Assembly (NCBI RefSeq): GCF_022374935.2
Contig: NZ_CP092430.2
Coordinates: forward strand, 186,001 to 250,000
Reading direction: 5' to 3'
DNA from: Mycolicibacter virginiensis
GTDB taxonomy: Bacteria > Actinomycetota > Actinomycetes > Mycobacteriales > Mycobacteriaceae
Length of the DNA stretch: 64,000 bases
Made by a program: the position numbers and the translations under genes. The notes under the pieces are model-generated. The model was not told the origin of the DNA. It saw only the letters and a program-made list of their open reading frames with translations, and made no database searches. Positions 17,533 through 25,611 of this stretch are shown piece by piece. Positions within the stretch are counted from its first letter, which is position 1. Each line of letters begins with the position of its first letter.

Positions 17533-19005
17533 TCAGCCCTCCAGGGTGTAGCCCATCGGCATCAGCACACTCTTCTGCTGGGTGAAGTGCTCCACGCCCT
17601 CTTTGCCGTTCTCCCGGCCGATGCCGGAGTTCTTGTAGCCGCCGAACGGACAGCACGGGTCGAAGGCGTACCAGTTGATTCCGTAAGTCCCGGTGCGGAT
17701 CTTGCTGGCGATCTCGATCCCGCGCGGGACATCGGAGGTCCACACGCTGCCGGCCAACCCGTACACCGAGTCATTGGCGATCGCGATCGCGTCGTCCTCG
17801 GTGTCGTAGGCGATGATCGACAGCACCGGTCCGAAGATCTCCTCCTGGGCGATCGTCATCGAGTTGTCCACGTCGGCGAACACCGTCGGCTCCACGAAGA
17901 AGCCGCCGTCCAGTCCCTCCGGGCGGCCGCCGCCGCAGACCAGCCGAGCACCCTCCTCGATGCCCTTGGCGATGTAACCCTCGACCCGCTCGCGCTGCTT
18001 CTCACTGATCAGCGAACCGATCTGGGCGCCCGGGTCATCCGGCAGGCCGACCGGCAGCGCGGTGACGAAGTTCTTGACGGCCTCCACGACTTCCTCGTAG
18101 CGCGAGCGCGGCGCCAGGATGCGGGTCTGGGCCACACAGGCCTGGCCGGTGTTCATGATCCCGGAGAACACCAGCATGGGGATCGCCGATGCCAGGTCGA
18201 CGTCCTCGAGCACGATGGACGCCGACTTGCCGCCGAGCTCCAGCGTGCACGGCTTGAGCAGGTCCGCGGCGCGCTTGCCGATCTCCTTGCCGACGGCCGA
18301 GCTGCCGGTGAAGGAGAAGATGTCCACGCCCGGGTTGGAAGTCAGCGCCTGACCGGTCTCGGCGCCGCCCGGCACCACCGATAGCACGCCTTCCGGCAGG
18401 CCCGCGTCTGCGAACGCCTGCGCCAGCAGGTTCGCGCTGAACGGCGTCTCGGCGGCAGGCTTGAGCACCACCGTGCAGCCGGCCAACAGAGCCGGCCCCA
18501 GCTTGTTGACCGCCAGGAACAGCGGCACGTTCCATGCCACGATCGCGCCGACCACGCCGATCGGTTCGCGGCGCACGATGGTCTGGCCGTAGGCGCCGGT
18601 GCGGATCTCTTCCCAGCTGACCTCGTCGACGGCGGGGCCGGCGAAGAAGTTCAGGGAGCCCAGCGAGCTCATCCAGTGCATGGTCTCGACGCTGAGCGGG
18701 GGCTGGCCGGTCTCGGCGCCCAGCAGCGCGGTGAACTGGTCCTTGCGCTCTTCCATCAGCTTGATCGCGGCGGCGATGACCGCGGCCCGCTCGGCCGGCG
18801 GGGTCGACGGCCACGGGCCGGAGTCGAACGCGGTGCGGGCGGCGGCGACCGCGGCGTCCACATCGCCCTTGGCTGCCAGCGGCACCTTGCCGACATACTT
18901 GCCGGTGGCCGGGCTGTGAACTTCGATCACCCGATCGGTGGACGGGGCGGTCCACTTGCCGCCGATGAAGAGGGTGTCGTATTCGGTGATGCTGGAGTCG
19001 GTCAT
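17533..19005 (-). CDS. Aldehyde dehydrogenase, Rv0223c type
   Basis: 490-residue NAD(P)-dependent aldehyde dehydrogenase. Family motifs are IVAWNVPLFLAVNKLGPAL for the cofactor site, FTGSSAVGKEIG, TLELGGKSAS with the general-base Glu, and NTGQACVAQTRI with the catalytic Cys. The C-terminal PFGGYKNSGIGRENGKEG is also typical. The ATG at 19005 has an AGGTAGG run nine bases upstream; an in-frame GTG nine bases earlier lies too close to that run. An exact KstR-type operator lies 32 bases upstream. Together with Rv0224c- and Rv0225-like neighbours this points to the Rv0223c ortholog. The aldehyde substrate is unknown. Confidence 0.85.
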   Translation of the reverse strand: MTDSSITEYDTLFIGGKWTAPSTDRVIEVHSPATGKYVGKVPLAAKGDVDAAVAAARTAFDSGPWPSTPPAERAAVIAAAIKLMEERKDQFTALLGAETGQPPLSVETMHWMSSLGSLNFFAGPAVDEVSWEEIRTGAYGQTIVRREPIGVVGAIVAWNVPLFLAVNKLGPALLAGCTVVLKPAAETPFSANLLAQAFADAGLPEGVLSVVPGGAETGQALTSNPGVDIFSFTGSSAVGKEIGKRAADLLKPCTLELGGKSASIVLEDVDLASAIPMLVFSGIMNTGQACVAQTRILAPRSRYEEVVEAVKNFVTALPVGLPDDPGAQIGSLISEKQRERVEGYIAKGIEEGARLVCGGGRPEGLDGGFFVEPTVFADVDNSMTIAQEEIFGPVLSIIAYDTEDDAIAIANDSVYGLAGSVWTSDVPRGIEIASKIRTGTYGINWYAFDPCCPFGGYKNSGIGRENGKEGVEHFTQQKSVLMPMGYTLEG

Positions 19006-19036
19006 GGGCGTCACCCTACCTAGCCGACCGGCGGAT

Positions 19037-19050
19037 TAGAACACGTTGCA
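19037..19050 (-). promoter_or_regulatory. KstR-type operator upstream of the aldehyde dehydrogenase
   Basis: TAGAACACGTTGCA matches TnnAACnnGTTnnA at every fixed position. It lies between the aldehyde dehydrogenase start (19005) and the end of the upstream methyltransferase gene (19060), where a repressor would control the dehydrogenase alone. Confidence 0.65.
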
Positions 19051-19059
19051 GTCAATCCG

Positions 19060-19827
19060 TTAGTCCGGCTGCAGCACCAGCACCAGATTGCTCACGCCGA
19101 ACTCACGAATGCCTGGCACTTTCGTCATCGACCACGCCCATCGCGGGTGATAGCGGGGGAAAGCCGCGGCCAGGGCGCCGGTGTGGCGGGCCCAGTCCAG
19201 CCCGTCGGCGGCCGACACCGCGAACAATGACGAGCCGTAGTTGTTCTTCGGTGGGTGGCCGTGCCGGCGGGTGTAGCGCCGGGCGGCTCGCTGCCCGCCC
19301 AGATAGTGCGTCAGGCCCATCTCGTGGCCGCCGAACGGACCCAGCCACACCGTGTAGGACAGCACCGCCAGCCCGCCGGGCCGGGTGACCCGCAGCATCT
19401 CGTTGCCGAGCTGCCAGGGGCGCGGCACGTGCTCGGCGACGTTGGACGACAGGCAGATATCCACGCTGGCGTCGGCGAACGGCAGGGCCATCCCCGACGC
19501 CCGTACGAACGTTCCCGCTTCGCCCGTGGGCTGCGGGCCTGCCGCGTGCATTTCCCCTGGGTCGGGTTCGACACCGATGTAACGCAGTCCGGCGCTGGCG
19601 AACGCGGTCGCGAAGTAGCCCGGCCCGCCGCCGACGTCGAGCACGGTCTTGCCGGCCGGATCGTCGCCGCACACTCCCCGCCACAGCTCACTGACCATGG
19701 CGGCGGTGTCGTCCGCCAGCGCACCGTAGAAGCGGGCCGGCGCGCTCTGCTCGTAGCGGAACGCCGACAGCAGGCGCACCGAGCGGGCCAGGGTCGCGCG
19801 TCGCGCGAACAGGTCGGTGGCAGCCAC
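19060..19827 (-). CDS. SAM-dependent methyltransferase, Rv0224c type
   Basis: 255-residue class I methyltransferase. Motif I is VLDVGGGPGYFATAF near residues 61-75, an acidic residue at the end of strand 2 is in YIGVEPDPG, and the post-I block is SSNVAEHVPRP near 128. The start is a GTG at 19827. It is divergent from a glycosyltransferase gene 112 bases away, as in the Rv0224c/Rv0225 pair. The acceptor is not evident; this neighbourhood in M. tuberculosis is associated with cell-envelope synthesis. Confidence 0.8.
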   Translation of the reverse strand: MAATDLFARRATLARSVRLLSAFRYEQSAPARFYGALADDTAAMVSELWRGVCGDDPAGKTVLDVGGGPGYFATAFASAGLRYIGVEPDPGEMHAAGPQPTGEAGTFVRASGMALPFADASVDICLSSNVAEHVPRPWQLGNEMLRVTRPGGLAVLSYTVWLGPFGGHEMGLTHYLGGQRAARRYTRRHGHPPKNNYGSSLFAVSAADGLDWARHTGALAAAFPRYHPRWAWSMTKVPGIREFGVSNLVLVLQPD

Positions 19828-19939
19828 CGAGCCAGCCTAGAACTCCGCCCAACGTGAAGGTGGCCGCACGCCGGGGCCCGAACGGGCAGCCAGCTTCACA
19901 CTCGGTGGGGCTGCGAACGGGCCGACTACCCTGGTCGGG

Positions 19940-21094
19940 GTGTCCGCCGTCCGCTCCGTCCTGCTGCTGTGTTGGCGTGACACTGGGCACCCGCAGGGTG
20001 GTGGCAGCGAGACCTACCTGCAGCGCATCGGTGCCGAGCTGGCCGCCGCCGGCGTGGCGGTCACGCTGCGCACCGCCCGCTACCCAGGCGCGCCCAAAAA
20101 CGAGGTCGTCGACGGCGTGCGCATCAGCCGGCGCGGCGGGCCCTACACCGTGTATCTCTGGGCGCTGGGAGTGATGGCGGCGGCGCGCATCGGCCTTGGA
20201 CCGCTGCGCGGGGTGCGACCCGACGCGGTGATCGACACCCAGAACGGGCTGCCGTTCCTGGCCCGGCTGATCTACGGGCGCCGCGTCGCGATGCTGGTGC
20301 ACCACTGCCACCGCGAGCAATGGCCGGTGGCTGGGCCGGTGCTAAGCCGGATCGGCTGGATGGTGGAGTCGAGGCTGTCGCCCTGGCTGAACCGGCGCAA
20401 TCAATACCTGACCGTGTCGCTGCCCTCGGTGCGCGACCTGATCGAGCTGGGAGTGGGTCCCGAGCGCATCGCGGTGGTGCGCAACGGCCTCGACGAGGCG
20501 CCGCCGGCGACGCTGACGCAACCGCGCTCGCCGACGCCGCGGGTGGTGGTGCTGTCCCGTCTGGTGCCACATAAGCAGATCGAGGACGCGCTGGACGCGA
20601 TCGCGGCGCTGCGTGCCGAAGTAGCGGGCCTGCACCTCGATGTCATCGGCGGGGGTTGGTGGAGCGATCGGCTGGCGGAGCACGCCGCGGAACTCGGGAT
20701 CACCGACGCGGTCACCTTCCACGGCCACGTCGACGAGCTCACCAAACACGAACTGGTGCAACAGGCCTGGGTTCACGTATTGCCGTCGCGCAAGGAAGGG
20801 TGGGGCCTGGCCGTCATCGAGGCGGGTCAGCACGGTGTGCCCACCGTCGGCTACCGAGCCTCCGGTGGGCTGTCCGATTCGATCGTCGACGGGGTCACCG
20901 GGTTGTTGGTCGACGACCGCGACGAGCTGGTCGAGCAACTGCGGCGACTGCTGGCGGACGCTGTGTTGCGCGAGCAGCTCGGCGCCAAGGCACAGGACCG
21001 CAGCGCCGAATTCTCCTGGAGGCAAAGCGCCGAAGGCTTGCATACGGTGCTGGCGGCCGTCCGGCAACGTCGCTACATCAGCGGCGTGGTGTGA
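19940..21094 (+). CDS. Glycosyltransferase family 4, Rv0225 type
   Basis: 384-residue GT-B retaining glycosyltransferase. The N-terminal glycine-rich loop is GHPQGGGSETYLQRIG near residues 16-31. The C-terminal nucleotide-sugar domain has VVLSRLVPHKQIEDALDA near 202 and the EX7E-type motif RKEGWGLAVIEAGQHG near 286. The start is a GTG at 19940. It uses a nucleotide-sugar donor, perhaps GDP-mannose, to extend an envelope glycan or glycolipid; the acceptor is not known. It is divergent from the methyltransferase and upstream of an inserted amidase gene on the other strand. Confidence 0.82.
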   Translation: MSAVRSVLLLCWRDTGHPQGGGSETYLQRIGAELAAAGVAVTLRTARYPGAPKNEVVDGVRISRRGGPYTVYLWALGVMAAARIGLGPLRGVRPDAVIDTQNGLPFLARLIYGRRVAMLVHHCHREQWPVAGPVLSRIGWMVESRLSPWLNRRNQYLTVSLPSVRDLIELGVGPERIAVVRNGLDEAPPATLTQPRSPTPRVVVLSRLVPHKQIEDALDAIAALRAEVAGLHLDVIGGGWWSDRLAEHAAELGITDAVTFHGHVDELTKHELVQQAWVHVLPSRKEGWGLAVIEAGQHGVPTVGYRASGGLSDSIVDGVTGLLVDDRDELVEQLRRLLADAVLREQLGAKAQDRSAEFSWRQSAEGLHTVLAAVRQRRYISGVV

Positions 21095-21106
21095 GGCGAT
21101 AGCTCG

Positions 21107-22438
21107 CTAAGCAGTACGCGGCCAGGGTTGGAGCTGCTCGATTTGAGCGGCGAGACCTAGCAGGGTCCGCTCCGACCCGGGTTTTCCTACCAACTGCACG
21201 CCGACCGGCAGGCCCCGGCGGTCGAGTCCGGCGGGCACATTCATCGCGGGCCAACCGATGATGTTCCACGGTGCGGCGAAGGGGGCGTAGCGAGCGTTGC
21301 TGACCAGCGAGGCCAGCCAGCCCCGCTGCGCCCAACGTCGTGATCTGATCGGCGGTTGAGCCAGTGTCGGCGTGACCAGGACGTCGGTGTCGGCGAAGAA
21401 TTCCAACGCGCGCTGCCGCCACACTTCGCGTCCCCTGGGGTTCGCCAGACCCCGCTTCACGACGGCGTCTCCGATCCGCACATGGATGCGGTTGCGGCGC
21501 TCCAATAAGGAGGCGTTCGCCGAGACGTGTGCATCGGCTGCAGCTCCCGCCGTCCACAACGCCAGTGCGGTCGTGTTCATCAGCGTGGCCGGGTAGCGCG
21601 GGGTCGCCGACCGAATGAGGTGGCCGCCGCGAAGAAGATCGGCAGTCCGATGGACCGCCTCAGCCCAGCCTCGTGCCACCGGCGTCGCGAGGCTGGGAGC
21701 CGAAGTCGACACGGCGATCCGCAGCGTGGGCGGATCGATCAGTGCCGCGGCATCGGGATCGGCTGCCAGGACCGAGAACATCAGCGCGGCATCTGCGACC
21801 GTGGTCGTAAGCGGTCCGTTCTCCGACATCCCTCCCCAGGACGCGTGCGCCTCGCCGACCGGCACCACACCGTGACCAGGCTTGAGGCCGACCAATCCGC
21901 AGCATGCAGCCGGGATCCGAATCGAACCCATGCCGTCGTTCCCGTGGGCCACGGGTACCGCTCCCGATGCGACCGCAGCCGCGGACCCCCCGGACGAGCC
22001 TCCGGGCGTCCGTTCCGGATTCCAGGGATTGCGGGTGACGCCGAAGGCCGAATCGGTTGCTCCCCAGATGCAGAGCTCGGGAACGCGCGTCAGCCCGACG
22101 ATCACCGCGCCGGCAGCGCGAAGGCGACGAACGACCTCGTGATCGGTTGTTTGAGGTGCCGCGCTGGTGGCCAGCGAGCCGTCCCGCATTGGTTCCCCGG
22201 CGACGGCGATGTTGTCCTTAATGGCAATCGGAACGCCCGCCAAAGGAAGCGAATCGCGATCGTCGCGGGCGTCGATCGCGTCCGCCTCGGCCAGCGCAGC
22301 ATCGCTGCGGATCACCTGCCACGCGTTGAAGGCCGGCTGGGTTTGCTCGATCCGGTGCAGCGCTTGCTGGGTGGCGGCTCGGGCCGTCAGTGATCCGCTT
22401 TGAACTGCGGCCGCAATCTCGGTCGCGGTGAAGTCCAC
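21107..22438 (-). CDS. Amidase signature family hydrolase
   Basis: 443 residues. The Ser-cisSer-Lys triad is present: Lys74 in IAIKDN, the cis-Ser in GGSSGGSAAAV near residue 146 and the nucleophile Ser in GSIRIPAACCG. The usual GSDTGG lead-in is altered to GNDGMG, but the nucleophile is kept. It hydrolyses C-N amide bonds; substrates in this family range from acetamide to peptides and cannot be inferred. It is absent from this place in M. tuberculosis, where Rv0225 is followed by Rv0226c, so it is part of a three-gene insertion with the DUF393 and PhzF-like genes. Confidence 0.85.
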   Translation of the reverse strand: MDFTATEIAAAVQSGSLTARAATQQALHRIEQTQPAFNAWQVIRSDAALAEADAIDARDDRDSLPLAGVPIAIKDNIAVAGEPMRDGSLATSAAPQTTDHEVVRRLRAAGAVIVGLTRVPELCIWGATDSAFGVTRNPWNPERTPGGSSGGSAAAVASGAVPVAHGNDGMGSIRIPAACCGLVGLKPGHGVVPVGEAHASWGGMSENGPLTTTVADAALMFSVLAADPDAAALIDPPTLRIAVSTSAPSLATPVARGWAEAVHRTADLLRGGHLIRSATPRYPATLMNTTALALWTAGAAADAHVSANASLLERRNRIHVRIGDAVVKRGLANPRGREVWRQRALEFFADTDVLVTPTLAQPPIRSRRWAQRGWLASLVSNARYAPFAAPWNIIGWPAMNVPAGLDRRGLPVGVQLVGKPGSERTLLGLAAQIEQLQPWPRTA

Positions 22439-22545
22439 GCCGAGACCCTATCGCCTAGCGCTCCTCAGTCGGCGCCGATTCCTACCGGTTAGCAGGCTGC
22501 TTCATACTGGGCTAAGAGGTTGTGCAGACACGTGGAGGTGCACCG

Positions 22546-22971
22546 GTGACCGACGACCGCCCCGCTCCTGTCCTGCTCTACGACGGTGTCTGCGGAATCT
22601 GCAATCGATCGGTGCAGAGCATCCTGCGGTTCGACCGGCGCGGCACCCTGCGATTTGCGGCGTTGGAAAGTGACTTCGCGCGCGCGATCATCGAGCGTCA
22701 TCCGGAGCTGCGCGACGTTGATTCGATGGTCTTCGTCGACAACCCCGGCCGGCCCGATGAGCACATCGATGTTCGATCCGGGGCGGCCCTGCGGGTGCTG
22801 AGCTATCTGGGCGGCCCCTTCCGGCTGCTGCTCGCGGCCCGCATCATCCCGGCAGGACTGCGTGACTGGCTCTACGACCGCTTCGCTGCCGTCCGCTATC
22901 GGTTGGGTGGCAGGCGCGACACCTGCCCTATCCCCGGGCCCGGTGTACGGGCCCGCTTCCTGGACGCCTAG
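22546..22971 (+). CDS. DCC-family (DUF393) thiol-disulfide oxidoreductase-like protein
   Basis: 141 residues with the DCC signature near the N-terminus: LLYDGVCGICNRS, a DGxCxxC thioredoxin-like active-site pair. The GTG at 22546 is selected because GGAGG lies seven bases upstream; another in-frame GTG at 22522 lacks this. The following PhzF-like gene begins on the base after this stop codon, so they form a two-gene operon. DUF393 proteins are poorly characterised; a redox role is suggested by the CxxC motif only. Confidence 0.75.
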   Translation: MTDDRPAPVLLYDGVCGICNRSVQSILRFDRRGTLRFAALESDFARAIIERHPELRDVDSMVFVDNPGRPDEHIDVRSGAALRVLSYLGGPFRLLLAARIIPAGLRDWLYDRFAAVRYRLGGRRDTCPIPGPGVRARFLDA

Positions 22972-23751
22972 GTGACTGTCCCGGCATATCTAGTCGACAC
23001 GTTCACGACGGTCAGATTCCGGGGGAACCCCACCGGTGTCGTGGTGCTGGATGGTCCCGCCGACACCGCGTGGATGCAGGCGGTGGCTGCTGAGTTCAAC
23101 TGCCCGGCAACGGCATTCATCGAACCGGCCAAAGGTGAGACCGGTCCGCGAGCGCTGCGGTGGTTCAGCCCGGTGGCTGAGTTAGCGTTGTGCGGTTCGG
23201 GAACCCTGGCCAGTGCCCATGTCCTTGGTGGGAATCAGTCCTTCTGCGTGGGCGAGCGGTTGCTGTCCTGCACGACGGGTGCTGATGGTGCGATCAGCAT
23301 GGAATTTCCGGCGGACCCGGTGCGCGCCGAGTCGCCGACGGCCGATCTGGTGGCCGGCCTGCCCGGGGTGAGCATCCGCTCGGTGTGGCGGGGAAGTATG
23401 GACGTGCTCGTGGAAGCCGGATCGGCGGCCGAAGTCCGTGCGCTGGTACCGGACCCGGCGTCGCTGGCGAAGGTCGACGCTCGCGCCGTCGTGGTCACGG
23501 CAGCCGGTGACGGCGGCGCCGACATCGTGAGCCGGGTGTTCGCGCCCCGTTTCGGGCTGTCCGAGGATCCGGTGACCGGCTCTGCGCATTGCACTCTCGC
23601 CTCGCTGTGGGGCAGGCGCCTCGGGGTCGAGGAGTTCTCGGCCGAACAGGCTTCCGCGCGAGGCGGGCAAATGCGGGTCCGCCGTGACGGCGACCGTGTC
23701 ATCCTGACCGGTCACGCCGTGACCGTCTTCAGCGGCGAACTTCGCCGCTAA
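22972..23751 (+). CDS. PhzF-family protein with altered catalytic residues
   Basis: 259 residues with the double hot-dog-like PhzF fold signatures: RGNPTGVVVL near residue 17, FSPVAELALCGSGTLASAH near 65 and GLSEDPVTGSAHC near 197. The family isomerases and epimerases normally have a Glu in an SET-F motif after the first block and LCGHAT in the second; here these read CPATAF and LCGSGT. The catalytic Glu and the His therefore appear replaced, and it may be a binding protein or use different chemistry. GTG 22972 immediately follows the DUF393 stop. Its last codons overlap the end of the convergent membrane protein gene by four bases. Confidence 0.75.
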   Translation: MTVPAYLVDTFTTVRFRGNPTGVVVLDGPADTAWMQAVAAEFNCPATAFIEPAKGETGPRALRWFSPVAELALCGSGTLASAHVLGGNQSFCVGERLLSCTTGADGAISMEFPADPVRAESPTADLVAGLPGVSIRSVWRGSMDVLVEAGSAAEVRALVPDPASLAKVDARAVVVTAAGDGGADIVSRVFAPRFGLSEDPVTGSAHCTLASLWGRRLGVEEFSAEQASARGGQMRVRRDGDRVILTGHAVTVFSGELRR

Positions 23752-25604
23752 CCGCGCAGGCGTCGTTGAATCAACGGCGCCGCCAGACCTCCCGCGCCCG
23801 CTACCAGCATTGCCAGCCACACCAGGTGGACGGCTATCGCGGCGCGGCGCGGTCCGGCCGATGTCTTCGGCCCGCGACCGCCGACCCGGTGGACGGTCAG
23901 GTCAGAATCCCGGTAGGCCACCGGCAGGCGGGTCAGAGTTTTTGCCGCCGAGCCTATTTCGCCGTCGACGTCGGATTCCGTGACCACCCAACCCACCCCT
24001 TTGACGCCGAGCGTGGCGGGCTCAGCTCCGGACAACAGTGCCTCCTGCACCTCGCGGGCATGGCTGCCCTCCCCGGGCACCGTGTGTCCGCCGACGGTCA
24101 GGTCGCCGGTCGTGAGCACCTCGGCGCGCACCCACCGGGGCAGCGGATCGAGCACCGGAGCCGGCCCCGCCCAGATGAAGTGGCGCATGGTGTCGGCCGG
24201 CAGCACGGCGACCGGGCGCGGATCGGCGTTGATCTTGGCCGCCACCGCCGCCCAACCGGGCGGGTAGTGCACCGGCGTGACCCGCCCGGCCACTCCCCAG
24301 GCCAGGTCGGGCAGGACGACGATCAGCGCGACGCAGCACACCAGCGCCGCCCGCGCCGGCGGCAGTCGGTCCCGCAGCCCCACGACCGCCCCGGCACCAG
24401 CCAGTAGGTAGCCCGGCACCGCCAGCGCAACCCACTTCTGACCGTCGCGCAGCACCCCGAGCCCAGGTGCGATCTCCGTGGCCCAACGCAACAGTGCGAG
24501 CCCCGGCCCGGTGGCCAGAAGGCTGAACGTCAGCACCGTCGCGCCCGCCAGGATCAGCAGCGGCCGCACCGCGGGCAGGTCGCGCACCGAGGCCCATCCC
24601 AGTCCCAGCACCCCGATGAACGCCGCCGTCGCCACTAGCGCAAAAGCGGTTCGTCGCGAACCGGGCACCGCCTCGGCGTTCCAGATCCCGCCGAGGCCGG
24701 CGAGGCTGCCCAGGGTGCCAAGCCCCGGCTCGGCGCGGGCCGCGAAGGCCGCCACCCCGGCCGACTCGCCCTGCGCGGACCCCGGGCTCAGCACCACCGC
24801 CATCAGCCACGGCAGCGCGGCGGTCGCCGCGATCGCCACCGCGCTGGCCGCGCACCACCAGCGCGGCGGCCCGGACCCGGGCGCCGCGACACACACCAGC
24901 GCCACCACCGCCGCCAGCAGCAGCCCGGTGGGTGTCAGGCCGGCCAGCGCCAAAAAGAACACCAGGCCGAACAGCCGCATGGGCCCGGCGGTTCGGCGAG
25001 GCTCGTCGGAGTCGGCCCCCGGGCCGGCGGAGGTGAGGTGAAGCCGGGACCGCCGCATGGGCCCGGCGGTTCGGCGAGGCTCGTCGGAGTCGGCCCCCGG
25101 GCCGGCGGAGGTGAGGTGAAGCCGGGACCGCCGCATGGGCCCGTTTGCGCCGTCGCGCAACCCCAGCATCGCCGCCGCCACCCAAGGCAGGCAGCCGTAC
25201 CCGACCAGCAGGCTCCAATGGCCCTGCAGCAACCGCTCGGCGACATACGGGTTCCAGATCGCCACCGTGATCGCCACCAGCTGACCGGGCAGCCCGGCCT
25301 CGGGCAGCACGATCGCCACCAGCCGTGCGGCACCACATCCAGCCAGCCACAGACCCACCAACAGCAGCGCCTTGACCACGGTGCCGCCGTCGATCAGTCG
25401 CGACGCCAGCGCCACCGCGAAGTCTTGGGGCACTGCGCGCGGGGCCGCCTCACCCAGCCCGAGGGCCGCGCCGGTCAGATATGACCGCGGCGTCGAAACC
25501 GCGTCTCGCAACAGCAGATAACCCGGGCGCAGCAATGGCGCCAGGATGAGCAGTGTCAGCCCGAGTGCATAGCACGGCGCGACCCAGCGCCTGGCTCGCA
25601 CCAC
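23748..25604 (-). CDS. Polytopic membrane protein, Rv0226c type
   Basis: 618 residues with about eleven hydrophobic segments spread over the length and a soluble extracytoplasmic part toward the C-terminus (about residues 430-580). The final helix is near 590-612 and ends in RRLRG. It resembles Rv0226c of M. tuberculosis (576 residues), a membrane protein next to envelope glycosyltransferases. The GTG at 25604 lies seven bases after the stop of the upstream DUF3068 gene; the open frame extends further but into that gene. Two in-frame 26-residue repeats (near residues 155-209) are inserted between membrane segments and explain most of the extra length. Confidence 0.7.
   Translation of the reverse strand: MVRARRWVAPCYALGLTLLILAPLLRPGYLLLRDAVSTPRSYLTGAALGLGEAAPRAVPQDFAVALASRLIDGGTVVKALLLVGLWLAGCGAARLVAIVLPEAGLPGQLVAITVAIWNPYVAERLLQGHWSLLVGYGCLPWVAAAMLGLRDGANGPMRRSRLHLTSAGPGADSDEPRRTAGPMRRSRLHLTSAGPGADSDEPRRTAGPMRLFGLVFFLALAGLTPTGLLLAAVVALVCVAAPGSGPPRWWCAASAVAIAATAALPWLMAVVLSPGSAQGESAGVAAFAARAEPGLGTLGSLAGLGGIWNAEAVPGSRRTAFALVATAAFIGVLGLGWASVRDLPAVRPLLILAGATVLTFSLLATGPGLALLRWATEIAPGLGVLRDGQKWVALAVPGYLLAGAGAVVGLRDRLPPARAALVCCVALIVVLPDLAWGVAGRVTPVHYPPGWAAVAAKINADPRPVAVLPADTMRHFIWAGPAPVLDPLPRWVRAEVLTTGDLTVGGHTVPGEGSHAREVQEALLSGAEPATLGVKGVGWVVTESDVDGEIGSAAKTLTRLPVAYRDSDLTVHRVGGRGPKTSAGPRRAAIAVHLVWLAMLVAGAGGLAAPLIQRRLRG
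24978..25142. repeat. 78-bp tandem repeat, two full copies plus partial third, in-frame in the Rv0226c-type gene
   Basis: Units at 24978-25055 and 25056-25133 appear identical and are followed by nine bases of a third. Each begins CATGGGCCCGGCGGTTCGGC and ends GCCGGGACCGCCG. The period is 26 codons, so copies can be gained or lost without a frameshift; the minus-strand product carries the peptide RRSRLHLTSAGPGADSDEP twice. The two ends of the unit match the 57-bp units at 43445-43632, so both belong to one dispersed family similar in size and behaviour to mycobacterial interspersed repetitive units. Confidence 0.88.
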
Positions 25605-25611
25605 CGCGGAA

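Noticed and set aside
16696..18384. Plus-strand open frame of more than 500 codons across the membrane protein and aldehyde dehydrogenase genes
   Set aside because: It is antisense to a clear aldehyde dehydrogenase; its Arg/His/Gln-rich composition is typical of a shadow frame.
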